Shown: positions 1 through 9,101, numbered from the stretch's first letter. The stretch is DNA of 64,000 nucleotides from UBA9732 sp963599445 (GCA_963599445.1 CAVBWZ010000013.1:1-64000), one strand, 5' to 3'. Program-made: numbers and translations. The notes: generated by a model not told the origin, from the sequence alone.

Positions 1-3
1 GTA

Positions 4-1347
4 TTATTTCAATGCAAAACATGCATCCTTTATGAGCTCAGATACGCTTGGATGAGGGAATACAACATTCTTCACATCATCGACCGTCATTCCAGCTTCA
101 ATCAAGGCCGCAGCCCCCCAAATCATCTCGCTGGAGTAAGGACCAATCAGGTGCAAGCCAAGTATTCTACCGTCTTTGACATCCACGACAACCTTTACAA
201 GACCTGCACCTCTCTTTCCGTTCTCAGCAAGGAACCTTCCGTTGGAGCGCATCTGAACGGTTGCACATTTCACTTCAACGCCGTTCTTCAACGCACCGTC
301 CTGTGTAAGTCCGCATCCCGCAGCCTCAGGCATTCCATAGACGGCCCATGGTATTGCATCGTAGTTCATTGAGGATTTTCCATCTCCAAACATAGCATCG
401 ACTGCGACCTGAGCCATACGTGAGGCGCTGTGTGCAAGTTGGCTCCTGCCGTTTATATCACCAACTGCATATACATTGTCTATATTGGTCTTCATGTGGT
501 CGTCCACAACAACGGCACCTTTTTCCACGTTCAGGTTCAAAGGCTCAAGTCCTGCAAGGTTCGCCCGTCTTCCAACGCTCATAAGAACCATTTCAGACTC
601 TATGAACTTCTCTTCACCCTTGGCATTGACGAACTGTACGCCGTTTTCCTTTATTGCAGTTACCTTGCATCCCAAATTGAATGAAACGGCCTTCATCTCA
701 CGTCTCATCAGCTTTGAAAACTCTCCATCCATCATTGGAAGGATCTCTGGCATCATTTCAATGACGGAGACCTTCACTCCAACCATTGAAAAGAAGGATG
801 CGAACTCTATGCCAATGACGCCACCACCGATTATGGCAATGCTTTCAGGAAGTCTTTCAAGGGTCAGCACTCCATCGCTTGTCATGACATTTGAAAGATC
901 TGCCCCTTCGATTGGAGGGATGAAAGGACTGCTTCCCGTTGCAAGTACAAGATACTGCGTTTCGTATGTTCCTTCACCAACCTTGACATGGTGGTTGTCA
1001 ACGAAAACAGCCTCGCCAAAAACGACATCGACCTTCTTGGTCTTCATTATAAACTGTATGCCGCCTCTCAATGTCTCAACCGTTTCGTCCTTCCATTTCA
1101 TGGCTTCTTCGAGACTGAACGACACGTTGTCGCAATGGACGCCAAACTTGGCGCAGTCCAAGGCATGGGCATACAGCTTTGCACTGTTGAGAAGACTCTT
1201 CGTAGGAATACAACCTCTGTTCGTGCATACGCCGCCCAAGTTTTCCTTTTCAATAAGGAGAACTTTCTTTCCTAATTCGGCAGCATGTTCTGCCGCAACA
1301 TACCCACCAGGACCAGCACCAACAACGATAAGATCATATCCATCCAT
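4..1347 (-). CDS. lpdA: Dihydrolipoyl dehydrogenase (E3, FAD disulfide oxidoreductase)
   Basis: A 447-residue class I flavoprotein disulfide reductase, expected to reoxidise dihydrolipoamide of 2-oxoacid dehydrogenase or glycine cleavage complexes with NAD+. Visible are the N-terminal FAD motif GAGPGGY (residues 10-16), the redox pair C41/C46 in GGVCTNRGC, the second dinucleotide motif GGGVIGIEFAS near residue 175, the GD segment contacting FAD (AVGDINGR) and the C-terminal FPHPSVSE motif with the catalytic His. The length is slightly below the usual 460-475. The stop codon lies at the very edge of the window, so the gene is complete but its downstream partners are not visible. No E1/E2 genes are nearby here. 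Confidence 0.93.
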   Translation of the reverse strand: MDGYDLIVVGAGPGGYVAAEHAAELGKKVLLIEKENLGGVCTNRGCIPTKSLLNSAKLYAHALDCAKFGVHCDNVSFSLEEAMKWKDETVETLRGGIQFIMKTKKVDVVFGEAVFVDNHHVKVGEGTYETQYLVLATGSSPFIPPIEGADLSNVMTSDGVLTLERLPESIAIIGGGVIGIEFASFFSMVGVKVSVIEMMPEILPMMDGEFSKLMRREMKAVSFNLGCKVTAIKENGVQFVNAKGEEKFIESEMVLMSVGRRANLAGLEPLNLNVEKGAVVVDDHMKTNIDNVYAVGDINGRSQLAHSASRMAQVAVDAMFGDGKSSMNYDAIPWAVYGMPEAAGCGLTQDGALKNGVEVKCATVQMRSNGRFLAENGKRGAGLVKVVVDVKDGRILGLHLIGPYSSEMIWGAAALIEAGMTVDDVKNVVFPHPSVSELIKDACFALK

Positions 1348-1603
1348 ACAAGAAGCTCCTTCAATCCACTCAAAGCTTTCTACATTCTATTTTGAAAACA
1401 CAATACTTACAACATCAGATTATCATGAACTTTGAACTACTGGAGTACTTGAAGCTCATTGAATTGGAGCTCATCAGGAGAAGTTTCTTCAGTAAACGAT
1501 AAAAAGCATGTTAGTGAAAAAAATTTTCTTCAGAGAAGCCAAAAACACAGCAAAATGAAGAAAACTACACTAAATTTAGAGGCTAAAGCCGACGAGAATA
1601 CAT
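1348..1603. other. Intergenic region upstream of lpdA, no gene seen
   Basis: This AT-rich stretch lies upstream of the minus-strand lpdA and should hold its promoter. I see no convincing coding frame or RNA gene. A loosely repeated GAGCTCAT/AAGCTCAT around 1450-1475 is the only internal structure noticed. Confidence 0.4.
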
Positions 1604-1632
1604 AAAAAAAGCTGTCGCACATTTGCGGCAGC
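1604..1632 (-). terminator. Rho-independent terminator after the anti-sigma gene
   Basis: On the minus strand an 8-bp stem (GCTGCCGC / GCGACAGC, one G-T pair) closes an AAATG-type loop and is followed directly by seven T residues. It lies 26 bp downstream of the anti-sigma factor stop codon. Confidence 0.8.
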
Positions 1633-1657
1633 CTGACAAAAATCAAAAACTATAGTG

Positions 1658-2392
1658 TTACTCTATCAACGACACCTGATCGGCGGAAAAAAGAACTGTG
1701 CCATCAGAGGCAACGACTTGGTTCGAAGCGTCCAAGGAAACGCCAGTTGCAACGATTGCGCCGCTTGAGTCCCTTGCCATACCGTCAGATGAAATCGTTA
1801 TGCCCTCTTCCACTATCCTTGCAACGTCCTTGACCTCAGAGTCCAAACGATCCAAAGCAAGGGGCTGTATGCTCTTGAGCCTTATATCGACATCATAGCC
1901 GCGGGCGTCCAGGTTCTTGAGGATTTCATCCAAGGAGTAGCTTTCAAGGCTCTTTGAAGTCGTTGCATTGTCCGTAGACCTTACAGGGGTTATGTTCTTG
2001 AGGTCTATAGTCGTATTGAGCTCTGGAAGAGGAATGGAATCGTTCTTGTTGCCTCCAAAGACGGCCCAGGATCCAATGAATACGACAACGAATGCAGCCG
2101 CAACGCCAATCACCTGAGGAGTCGAAACTCTGAAATGCTTCTTCCAGAACGACTGGTTTGACTTCTTTGAAAGGTGGTTCTTTTCAATCATGGAAAGGAC
2201 GCGTTCCTGCCTTGGAGCAATCTCCTCGTCTGTAAGGACGGCATCCTTCACTGCATTGCTGAGAGCTGCAAGTTTCTGATATCTAGCCCTGCAGCTGGGA
2301 CAATAGCTCAAATGCTCCTCGACCTGACTCTTCCACGGCTCTGCAAGCTCACCGTCGAGATAGGTGTTCAATATCTGATCATCAAGGCACAT
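1658..2392 (-). CDS. Membrane anti-sigma factor with zinc-finger (ZAS-like) N-terminus
   Basis: A 244-residue protein with an N-terminal zf-HC2-like segment: an early Cys at residue 2 and the HLSYCPSC motif near residues 28-35. This is followed by a basic linker, one membrane helix (about residues 95-112, VIGVAAAFVVVFIGSWAVF) and an exported C-terminal half of unknown fold. This is the usual layout of anti-sigma factors that hold an ECF sigma at the membrane. Its start overlaps the end of the upstream sigma gene by 11 bp, indicating translational coupling and a cognate pair. The external signal cannot be read from the sequence. Confidence 0.85.
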   Translation of the reverse strand: MCLDDQILNTYLDGELAEPWKSQVEEHLSYCPSCRARYQKLAALSNAVKDAVLTDEEIAPRQERVLSMIEKNHLSKKSNQSFWKKHFRVSTPQVIGVAAAFVVVFIGSWAVFGGNKNDSIPLPELNTTIDLKNITPVRSTDNATTSKSLESYSLDEILKNLDARGYDVDIRLKSIQPLALDRLDSEVKDVARIVEEGITISSDGMARDSSGAIVATGVSLDASNQVVASDGTVLFSADQVSLIE

Positions 2393-2924
2393 TCACTTCC
2401 TCCCTGTCCAGCATTGCACCAAGCTCCTTTCTAGCCCTGTGCATGCGGACCTTAACATTGCTCTCGGAAATCTTGAGAACCTTGGCGATCTCTCCGTAGT
2501 TCAGTCCGGCGTACTCCCTAAGGACTATCACAGTCCTGTATATCTCAGGAAGCTCTCCAACGGCCTTTCTGACAGCCGCCGACGACTCCTGAAGGATAAG
2601 CTCAGTCTGACCATCCTTGAACGGGTTGACCTGAGGATTCTTCATCACCTTCTCAAGCGATGCAGTCTCCCTCATCTTTCTCTTGACATGGTTGATTGCA
2701 AGGTTCTTAGTTACCCGTATCAACCAGAACTTGGCATCCTCCATTGAAGGGAACACCATGTCCTTGTCGTAGAATCTGATGAAGGCATCCTGGCAGATAT
2801 CCTCAGCGACGTCCTTGTTGTAGGTCACATGGTACGCAACCCTCATGAGGGTTGGAAAGACCTCCTGGTAGACCCGTCTGAAAGCCAGCTCATCTCCACT
2901 CTTGATTTCCATAAGCGTTAACAA
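2382..2924 (-). CDS. ECF RNA polymerase sigma factor (RpoE-like)
   Basis: A 180-residue sigma-70 family protein with region 2 (AEDICQDAFIRFYD, near residues 40-53) and region 4 helix-turn-helix (LNYGEIAKVLKISESNVKVRMHRARKEL, written here only as its limits, about residues 140-168). It directs RNA polymerase to a small regulon and is presumably held inactive by the overlapping anti-sigma. The start is a TTG five bases after GAGG; an ATG four codons further in is the alternative. It begins only 16 bp downstream of cysS on the same strand, so read-through from cysS is likely in addition to any autoregulated promoter. Confidence 0.9.
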   Translation of the reverse strand: MLTLMEIKSGDELAFRRVYQEVFPTLMRVAYHVTYNKDVAEDICQDAFIRFYDKDMVFPSMEDAKFWLIRVTKNLAINHVKRKMRETASLEKVMKNPQVNPFKDGQTELILQESSAAVRKAVGELPEIYRTVIVLREYAGLNYGEIAKVLKISESNVKVRMHRARKELGAMLDREEVNVP

Positions 2925-2940
2925 TCATCCTCAGCAAAAG

Positions 2941-4353
2941 TTACATTTTTTTTGAAACGACAGGGCCTGCAGGTGTGTCCTTGACAACATACCCAAGAGC
3001 ATCTATCTGGTTTCTATAGGTATCCGCCATGGCCCAGTCCTTGTCCTTCTTGGCCTGTGCACGCTTCTGGACAAGCTCAAGCACCTCCGGAGGGCAGTCC
3101 AAAGGCTCGTCCTTCTTGGCCTTGACCTCTGAGAGCCTAAGTCCAAGGACGCTGTCCATGTAGTTGACCACATATCTTTTGTCTGCATTGGAGACGGAAT
3201 CGTCCTTTAGGACGCCCCAGAGGACAGAGAGTGCACGTGGTGTGCCAAGGTCGTTGCAGACGAACGAATCGAACTGCTCCATATAGCCCTTGGCTGCATC
3301 CCCAAGGACATCGGTCTTGGATACTTCGTCGCCAAGCGATGCAATCCTGTCCACGAGACCAAGTCTTGCCGTCCTGGCCCCTTCCAAGCCCTGATACGAG
3401 AACTGAAGTTGGGTCCTGTAGTTTGCACCCAAGCAGAAATATCTATAGTCCAATGGGTCGAATCCATGGTCCTTCAATACTGACATGGTCAGGAACTCGC
3501 CCGAGCTTTTGGACATCTTGCCCTTGTCGCTTAGAAGGAACTCGCCGTGCATCCAATAGTTGACCCATTTCCTGCCGGTTGCAGCCTCGCTTTGGGCGAT
3601 CTCGTTCGTGTGGTGGACGGGGATGGCGTCTATGCCGCCGCAGTGGATATCGAAATGCTCTCCTAGGTAGTACATGCTCATAGCCGAGCACTCTATATGC
3701 CAGCCAGGGTATCCGCGACCCCATGGAGAGTCCCACATCATGGCCTGCTCGCCAAACTTGCTGTTGGTGAACCAAAGCACGAAATCCTTTGGATTGCGCT
3801 TGTTCGAGTCCACGTCTATCCTTGCACCGCTTTTGAGTTCGTCAAGGTTGAGCCTTGCAAGCTTGCCGTATTCAGGGAATGTGTCTATGGAGAAATAGAC
3901 GTTCCCACCGGCTATGTAGGTGTGTCCACCAGCCTCAAGCCTTTGGATGAGCTCGATCATCTGCTTTATGTGCTGGGTTGCCGGACACACTATGGTTGGA
4001 CGGATTATATTGAGCGAGTCGTAGTCGCGGAAGAAGGCATCGGTATAGAACTTGGCTATGTCCCATACGCTTCTTCCCGTTTCGCGCGCAGACTTCTCAA
4101 GCTTATCCTCTCCGTCATCGCCATCGCCAGTGAGGTGGCCCACATCCGTTATGTTCATGACATGCTTGACCTTGTATCCGGCATGTGTGAGGACCCTCTT
4201 GAGGATATCCTCGAATATGTATGTCCTAAGGTTCCCTATGTGTGCATAGTTGTAGACAGTAGGTCCGCAGCCGTACATACCAACGAAACCTGGCTTTATT
4301 GGCACGAACTCCTCAACTGCACGAGACATTGTGTTATACAGAAAAACCTTCAT
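2941..4353 (-). CDS. cysS: Cysteinyl-tRNA synthetase
   Basis: A 470-residue class Ia aminoacyl-tRNA synthetase that charges tRNA-Cys. The catalytic HIGH-type motif appears as YAHIGN (about residue 36), zinc ligands are C29 in YGCGPTVYN, the HIECSAMS Cys and the HHTNE His, and KMSKSSGEF is the second ATP-binding motif. Length and C-terminal DALR-like domain are normal for the family. The start ATG follows GGGAG at a 5-base spacing. Directly above the start is the palindrome CCTCCAAAGGAGG (about 4370-4382), a potential small hairpin in the leader. No T-box is recognisable. Confidence 0.96.
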   Translation of the reverse strand: MKVFLYNTMSRAVEEFVPIKPGFVGMYGCGPTVYNYAHIGNLRTYIFEDILKRVLTHAGYKVKHVMNITDVGHLTGDGDDGEDKLEKSARETGRSVWDIAKFYTDAFFRDYDSLNIIRPTIVCPATQHIKQMIELIQRLEAGGHTYIAGGNVYFSIDTFPEYGKLARLNLDELKSGARIDVDSNKRNPKDFVLWFTNSKFGEQAMMWDSPWGRGYPGWHIECSAMSMYYLGEHFDIHCGGIDAIPVHHTNEIAQSEAATGRKWVNYWMHGEFLLSDKGKMSKSSGEFLTMSVLKDHGFDPLDYRYFCLGANYRTQLQFSYQGLEGARTARLGLVDRIASLGDEVSKTDVLGDAAKGYMEQFDSFVCNDLGTPRALSVLWGVLKDDSVSNADKRYVVNYMDSVLGLRLSEVKAKKDEPLDCPPEVLELVQKRAQAKKDKDWAMADTYRNQIDALGYVVKDTPAGPVVSKKM

Positions 4354-4400
4354 ATAGACTCCCTAAGACCTCCAAAGGAGGTATATGGTTGAAACCAATC

Positions 4401-4465
4401 ATAATGGTACTTCATAATGATACTTCAATGATGAAGCCCCACAATGACACCTCATAATAATACGA
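4401..4465. repeat. Degenerate 13-14 bp tandem repeat
   Basis: Two adjacent 13-bp units (ATAATGGTACTTC at 4401 and ATAATGATACTTC at 4414) are followed by weaker copies at 4427, 4441 and 4454. The array fills most of the gap between the EamA gene end and the cysS leader. Confidence 0.6.
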
Positions 4466-4491
4466 AATACCAAACCAATAATCAATGTTGA

Positions 4492-5376
4492 CTATTTCCT
4501 CTTCCGCTGCGGAAGCTGGGCGAACACGACTGCGGAGAACATGAGTATGCACCCCACAAGCTCCTTTGCGCTCAGAGTCTCGCCCAGCACAAGGACACCT
4601 CCCACTGCAGCCCATGCACTTTCAAGCGACAGGGCAAGCGTGGCCTTTGCCGGCTGGACCCACTTTTGGCCTATTATCTGAAGCGTGTATGCAATACCGC
4701 ACGAGCCTATGCCCGCATACAGGATTGGGACGGCGGCATCCATGAACGATGACGCGAACGAGTCCAACGAGTAGCCCTCCACGAAGAAACCGCACACGAG
4801 GCAGAACACACCTCCAAGCAGGAACTGGCACGCAGAAAGGTCCACGCCCTCGAGATCCTTCACGAAGACATCCACCAACATGATCTGGACCGCAAACAAG
4901 AAGGCCGACCCAAGCACGAGAAGGTCACCATATCCAATGCCATCCCCGCCATTGACGGAAAGCAGGAACGTCCCCACCAGACCGATGCCTATGCACACCC
5001 ATATCCTAGGGCTGACCTTACGTCCCATGAACAGCGTAAACACTGGCACTATAAGGGTATACAATGAAGTGATGAATCCAGCCTTTCCTGCTGTCGTGTA
5101 TTCTATTCCGTACTGCTGGACGACAGACGCCGCGGCTATGGCAAGCCCGCATAGGACTCCTCCCTTTGCAAGCCTTTTCCAATATGCCTTGTCACCCTTA
5201 TGCTTCTTGAAGATTGGAACGAGCAGAGGTATGAGGACAATGAAACCTATTATCATCCTGGTTCCGTTGAAGAAGAACGGACCCACGACCCCGGAGGCCT
5301 GGCTTTGGAACACAAACGTGAAGCCCCATAGGAACGAGGCCAGAAGAAGCAGAAGAACGGCTTTGCCCTCTTTCAT
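4492..5376 (-). CDS. EamA/DMT-family inner-membrane transporter
   Basis: A 294-residue, very hydrophobic protein with ten predicted membrane helices arranged as two EamA repeats, the standard drug/metabolite transporter fold. Substrates of this family include amino acids and metabolites and cannot be assigned here. The start is set at the ATG five bases after AAGGAG; a GTG two codons earlier would overlap the Shine-Dalgarno site and is less likely. It lies 138 bp upstream of cysS on the same strand with a tandem-repeat spacer between. Conserved features are the Pro/Gly-rich helix ends and the late segment ALSLESAWAAVGGVLVLGE. Confidence 0.85.
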   Translation of the reverse strand: MKEGKAVLLLLLASFLWGFTFVFQSQASGVVGPFFFNGTRMIIGFIVLIPLLVPIFKKHKGDKAYWKRLAKGGVLCGLAIAAASVVQQYGIEYTTAGKAGFITSLYTLIVPVFTLFMGRKVSPRIWVCIGIGLVGTFLLSVNGGDGIGYGDLLVLGSAFLFAVQIMLVDVFVKDLEGVDLSACQFLLGGVFCLVCGFFVEGYSLDSFASSFMDAAVPILYAGIGSCGIAYTLQIIGQKWVQPAKATLALSLESAWAAVGGVLVLGETLSAKELVGCILMFSAVVFAQLPQRKRK

Positions 5377-5387
5377 AGTCACTCCTT

Positions 5388-5415
5388 AATGCATCTACAT
5401 CAAATGCATCTACAT
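5388..5415. repeat. Direct repeat AATGCATCTACAT, two copies
   Basis: Two identical 13-bp copies spaced 15 bp apart sit between the EamA start and the end of the acetyltransferase gene; the second copy covers the acetyltransferase stop codon. Confidence 0.65.
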
Positions 5416-5961
5416 GCATCTTTTTGTGCAGTCTATCCAATACCTTTCAAGGTCTCTGTCCCTATCCGGCTCATGCACGGTGCTCTCGTAGACACCGCCG
5501 TTTGCAAGTATGGTTCTGCGACTGCCTTCGTTCTCCACATAGCACGTTATGAGGACATTGTCCAATCCAAATGTGTCGTGGCAGATGGTCAAGGCCTTGG
5601 ATAGCATCCACTTCGCGTAGCCTTTGCGCCTTTCGCTTGGCCTCACGCTGTAACCTATGTGACCTGCGAACTTCTCAAGGTAGTCGTTCAAACAATGTCT
5701 TATCTGGAGCATCCCAAGCAGTTTTCCATCGCTTTTGCGGATGCATAGGTACTGGTTTGCAGGAACCTTGCCAGGCTGCACGGTCTCCCACCTCTCGCCA
5801 AGCCTACAGTCCTCGAGGTACTTGTTCATATCCTCTGTGATGCGAAGACGGCCGCAGCCGTCCATGGAGGAAGAAGCCTCAAGCATCTCCTTTCTGTAGG
5901 ATGCAAGCTCTCCTGCATACTCCAGCTCAGGACCAACCAACATCAACTCTTCCATAAGCAT
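5410..5961 (-). CDS. GNAT-family N-acetyltransferase
   Basis: A 183-residue protein with the GNAT acetyl-CoA fold. The motif A segment GHIGYSVRPSERRKGYA (about residues 118-134) contains the R/Q-x-x-G-x-A-like acetyl-CoA pyrophosphate loop, followed by the helix KWMLSKALTIC and the motif B segment ENEGSRRTILANGG. The acceptor substrate is unknown; resemblance to RimJ/RimL-like small-molecule or ribosomal acetyltransferases is general. I place the start at the ATG following AGAGGA rather than at the far upstream end of the open frame, because the upstream part runs through a perfect hairpin and AT-rich noncoding sequence. It is followed 33 bp later by the EamA gene on the same strand. Confidence 0.82.
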   Translation of the reverse strand: MLMEELMLVGPELEYAGELASYRKEMLEASSSMDGCGRLRITEDMNKYLEDCRLGERWETVQPGKVPANQYLCIRKSDGKLLGMLQIRHCLNDYLEKFAGHIGYSVRPSERRKGYAKWMLSKALTICHDTFGLDNVLITCYVENEGSRRTILANGGVYESTVHEPDRDRDLERYWIDCTKRCM

Positions 5962-5974
5962 TAGTCCTCTGATT

Positions 5975-6007
5975 GTCCGCTTTTTCGATTTTTTCCAAAA
6001 AGCGGAC
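5975..6007 (-). promoter_or_regulatory. Leader hairpin directly upstream of the GNAT ribosome site
   Basis: A perfect 11-bp inverted repeat (GTCCGCTTTTT / AAAAAGCGGAC) with an 11-base loop lies a few bases before the AGAGGA site. There is no T-run after it in either direction, so it is not a standard terminator. The 5' arm is present a second time at 6209-6219, which would allow alternative pairing. Confidence 0.5.
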
Positions 6008-6342
6008 AAAAAAGTGTACCAAAGAGAAACTTTCAAAACTCCTTCATGCGTCTTGGCCATGCCCTGCACGGCTGGAACATCTCCTTCTGCAACTTCATAA
6101 TACACAAAGTATTATCTCAGTTGCCTCAGGCGACTTCCATCACGGCAATCCATGTCCAATCCACACAAAGCATAGTTTTGAAAGTTCCTCCAAAAAATCT
6201 TTTTTCAAAAAAAGCGGACAGTTTCAAATTACAGAAGAAGCCTCGAAGTTATTTGGGCCGTATTCAAGGAAGCAAGCGAAGGATAGTGCTTGATGCACAG
6301 CCTGAGCGCAGCAACTCAGAAGACGACCCAAAGAACGAGAGG
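6008..6342. other. Intergenic region between ackA and the GNAT gene
   Basis: No supported gene. It holds a second copy of the GTCCGCTTTTT arm (6209-6219, minus-strand sense) and, just after the ackA end, the motif TGTGCATCAAGCAC (about 6283-6296), which matches the loop of the terminator at 20177-20204. A weak CTGAG/CTCAG stem next to it may be a decayed terminator for ackA. Confidence 0.4.
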
Positions 6343-7680
6343 TCACCTCTTTGGCAGAGCCAAAATGGCCTTCAATTCAGGCTTCTTCTCAAGATCCTTG
6401 ACAAGTCCCTTGGCCCTTGCCTTGTTCACGTAGGATGCATCCTCGAACGAATAGTGGAAGTTCGTGTGGACATCGTAGGTTCCGTTCATGAGGGCGACAG
6501 CATCCTCCGTTATGACAAGCTCCTCGTCAGTAGGAATGACGAAGATCTTTACAGGGGAATCGTCAGTGGAAATCTCGAATTCGCCGTTTCTGCACTTGCA
6601 GATGCGGTTCTTCTCAACGTCCAGCTTCATTCCAAAGGCATCCATGTCGCAGATTGCGCCCTTGCGGATGGTTGGGCCCATTTCGCCGACGCCGGCTGTG
6701 AACACAACGGCATCGACCCTACCGAGCAGTGCTGCATATGCACCAATGTATTTCTTGATTCTGTGGCATTCCATGGCCATTGCAAGCTTGGACTTATCGT
6801 CGCCCTCGTTTGCAGCCTTCTCGACGTCGCGTCTGTCCGTATAGCCGCAGATTCCAACAAGACCGCTCTTCTTGTTGAGAGTAGTGTCCATCTCCTTTGC
6901 GCTCATGCCGGTGTTGTTCATGATGTAAGGCAGGATTGCAGGGTCAAGGTCTCCGCTGCGGGAACCCATGACAAGACCCTCAAGAGGGGTAAGTCCCATT
7001 GAAGTCTCAACGCACACCCCGTTCTTGACTGCACAGACGGATGCACCGTTTCCAATATGGCAGATTATGACGTTGGTATCCTTGTTCTCCTTTCCAAGAA
7101 GAAGTGCCGCCCTCTTTGTGCAGTACAGGTGGCTTGTTCCGTGGAAGCCGTAGCGTCTTACGTTGTACTTCGTGTACCACTCGTATGGGACTGCGTACAT
7201 ATATGCCTCAGGTGGCATTGTCTGGTGCCATGCGGTATCCATGACGATTGCATGTGGAACGTTTGGCATGACCTTCCTTGCAGCCTCAATGCCCATGATG
7301 TTTGCAGGCATGTGGAGAGGGCCAAGTGCAATGAGTCCCTTGAGCTGCTCCACGACCTCGTCCGTCACAAGCGTTGACTTCTTGAAAAGCTCGCCGCCAT
7401 GCAGGACCCTGTGGCCCACCGCTCCAACCTCAGAGACGTCCTTGATGACTCCATAGTCCTTGTCCACAAGCATCTTTATGATGAGCTCAATGGCCTCCTT
7501 GTGGGTTGGGCACTTGAACTCGGTGGTGTACTCCTCCTTGCTGGAAGCCTTGTGCTCAATCGTCGAATACTCAAGACCAATCCTCTCGACGACGCCAACG
7601 GCGAGAACATCCTTGTTCTCCCAATCATATACCTGATACTTCGCAGACGAACTTCCGCAGTTAAGACAAAGAACGACCAT
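6343..7680 (-). CDS. ackA: Acetate kinase
   Basis: A 445-residue ASKHA-fold kinase that makes ATP from acetyl phosphate in mixed-acid or acetogenic fermentation. Visible are the N-terminal phosphate motif LNCGSSSAKY, GHRVLHGG with the catalytic Arg, the adenosine-side motifs HIGNGASVCAV and GLTPLEG, and the late phosphate motif VFTAGVGEMG. The length is about 45 residues longer than E. coli AckA, mostly from a C-terminal extension (about residues 400-445). The start is the ATG five bases after GGAGG; the slightly longer open frame begins at a TTG inside that site. No pta is adjacent. Confidence 0.95.
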   Translation of the reverse strand: MVVLCLNCGSSSAKYQVYDWENKDVLAVGVVERIGLEYSTIEHKASSKEEYTTEFKCPTHKEAIELIIKMLVDKDYGVIKDVSEVGAVGHRVLHGGELFKKSTLVTDEVVEQLKGLIALGPLHMPANIMGIEAARKVMPNVPHAIVMDTAWHQTMPPEAYMYAVPYEWYTKYNVRRYGFHGTSHLYCTKRAALLLGKENKDTNVIICHIGNGASVCAVKNGVCVETSMGLTPLEGLVMGSRSGDLDPAILPYIMNNTGMSAKEMDTTLNKKSGLVGICGYTDRRDVEKAANEGDDKSKLAMAMECHRIKKYIGAYAALLGRVDAVVFTAGVGEMGPTIRKGAICDMDAFGMKLDVEKNRICKCRNGEFEISTDDSPVKIFVIPTDEELVITEDAVALMNGTYDVHTNFHYSFEDASYVNKARAKGLVKDLEKKPELKAILALPKR

Positions 7681-7772
7681 ATAGTCCTCCAAAACTCTGT
7701 AGTTAAAGATCTAAATCCCCTTGATTCTACCCTCTAGGACGGCAAGTTTCAATGATTCTTGGAAGAAAGTTG

Positions 7773-7789
7773 GAAAACCGTGAATGGAA
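7773..7789 (+). promoter_or_regulatory. 17-bp element shared with the Rpn gene upstream region
   Basis: The sequence GAAAACCGTGAATGGAA is identical at 46373-46389. Both copies lie shortly upstream of a plus-strand gene. Its role is unknown; a promoter element is the simplest guess. Confidence 0.4.
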
Positions 7790-7816
7790 TCCGCACATTT
7801 TGCGTATATGTTTTAT

Positions 7817-9091
7817 ATGAAGAGAAAACTACTTACAGCGACCATCATTGCAGCGATGGCGATTGCAACCCAGCAGGCCATGGCGGGAAACCACGTGGAA
7901 GCCAAACTGACAAAGGCATCGGGTTCCAAGACACCCAACGTACTCATTCTCAAGGCCGATGTTGGCGAGGTGCGCACATTTTTGGAAATCTCGCAGGACG
8001 AAGACAAAAGGATCGTGTTGAAGGCACCTCCGTTTGCAAGCATGGACATAAGCGACATGCTTCTTGTTGGAGAACTCACCACAAAGGGTCTGTTGTCCCT
8101 CACGCTGGACCCTTTCAATGGCCCAATTCCATACAAAGGCTTTGAAAAGAACGGAAATGTTTCGATTCCAAGCAACCTTTCGCTCTCGCCAACGCTTTCA
8201 GGAATGGCATTCTGCATGGAGAACCTGGACATAGTGGCTCTGAATCCAGTGTTCAATCCAGATTCCCCTATGGGGCTTGGATTTGTCATAGGAAACGAAC
8301 GTGCATTTGCTTCAGTCCTTACAGCCTCTCAGAACAACGTTCTTATCCTTAGGACTGTTCCAAGGTTGCAGGTGGATTGGAAGCATCTTGGATACGGAAG
8401 GCACATGTTCTTCTCAATGGTTGGAACATCGTTCAAGGGAAATGTCTCCTCACTTGGAATCGAAGGGTCCTTTTTTCTCCAAAATGCATGGGACAGATAC
8501 CTTGGAGGTGGAACGAACGTTGGAATGGGAATGAAGCTTGGTTTCTGCGACATGACCGTTGAACTGGAGCGTCACCTGGGAGGAATAGGAGTCAAACTCA
8601 AGGCTCTTGATGGAAAGCCAAACCCCGTGGAGGACATTTCCATTTCATGCTCGCTTGGACGTTCGTTCACAATGGGTTGTTCGTATTCGAGGACAAGCTT
8701 TGCACCGCCACTATACGGAGGGCTTTCACAGGAACACCTCGTGGAATTTGGAGTGTCGTTCAAACATGAAGGGTTTTCGATTTCATGCACGAACTGCACC
8801 CACTATGAAACGGACAGAGGCAAAAGCCCATACTCCATAATTGAAGCATCCTGGAAGATTGTGGATGCAAAGCTCAAGTTCTCCACAAGACTTGAAAGGC
8901 CCTTGGACGAAGAGCCGGGTTTCAATGAATCATCGTTCTCGTTCTCCGACTCCTGTGCCCAACTCAAGGCCTCAAATGGAAAAGTGACTTTGAAATTCAA
9001 ATTCACGGTTATACATGAGATGCCCTACGATTTGGAAATGACGATAGACCAAGACCGGGTGGTTTCCTTCAAGTTGTCGTTTGAGGAATGA
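7817..9091 (+). CDS. Exported beta-rich protein, outer-membrane-like
   Basis: No family recognised. The 424-residue product starts with a clear signal peptide (MKRKLLTATIIAAMAIA, cleavage after QAMA). The rest is rich in alternating polar/hydrophobic strands with Gly/Ser turns (for example LGYGRHMFFSMVGTSF, VGMGMKLGFCDMTVEL, ISCSLGRSFTMGCSYS), as in porin-like beta-barrels, though the C-terminus lacks a terminal Phe/Trp. Six or more Cys occur in the second half. The ATG at 7817 is chosen for the signal peptide; ATGs at 7784 and 7808 are alternatives and none has a good Shine-Dalgarno site. It converges on the exported-protein operon that ends 10 bp away. Confidence 0.7.
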   Translation: MKRKLLTATIIAAMAIATQQAMAGNHVEAKLTKASGSKTPNVLILKADVGEVRTFLEISQDEDKRIVLKAPPFASMDISDMLLVGELTTKGLLSLTLDPFNGPIPYKGFEKNGNVSIPSNLSLSPTLSGMAFCMENLDIVALNPVFNPDSPMGLGFVIGNERAFASVLTASQNNVLILRTVPRLQVDWKHLGYGRHMFFSMVGTSFKGNVSSLGIEGSFFLQNAWDRYLGGGTNVGMGMKLGFCDMTVELERHLGGIGVKLKALDGKPNPVEDISISCSLGRSFTMGCSYSRTSFAPPLYGGLSQEHLVEFGVSFKHEGFSISCTNCTHYETDRGKSPYSIIEASWKIVDAKLKFSTRLERPLDEEPGFNESSFSFSDSCAQLKASNGKVTLKFKFTVIHEMPYDLEMTIDQDRVVSFKLSFEE

Positions 9092-9101
9092 ACCGAATGG
9101 G

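Noticed and set aside
476..1435. 319-codon plus-strand frame opposite lpdA
   Set aside because: Antisense to a well-conserved enzyme gene, with composition typical of a shadow frame.
4354..4491. T-box or other riboswitch before cysS
   Set aside because: The 138-bp gap lacks a specifier stem or T-box sequence and contains only a short tandem repeat and a small palindrome.
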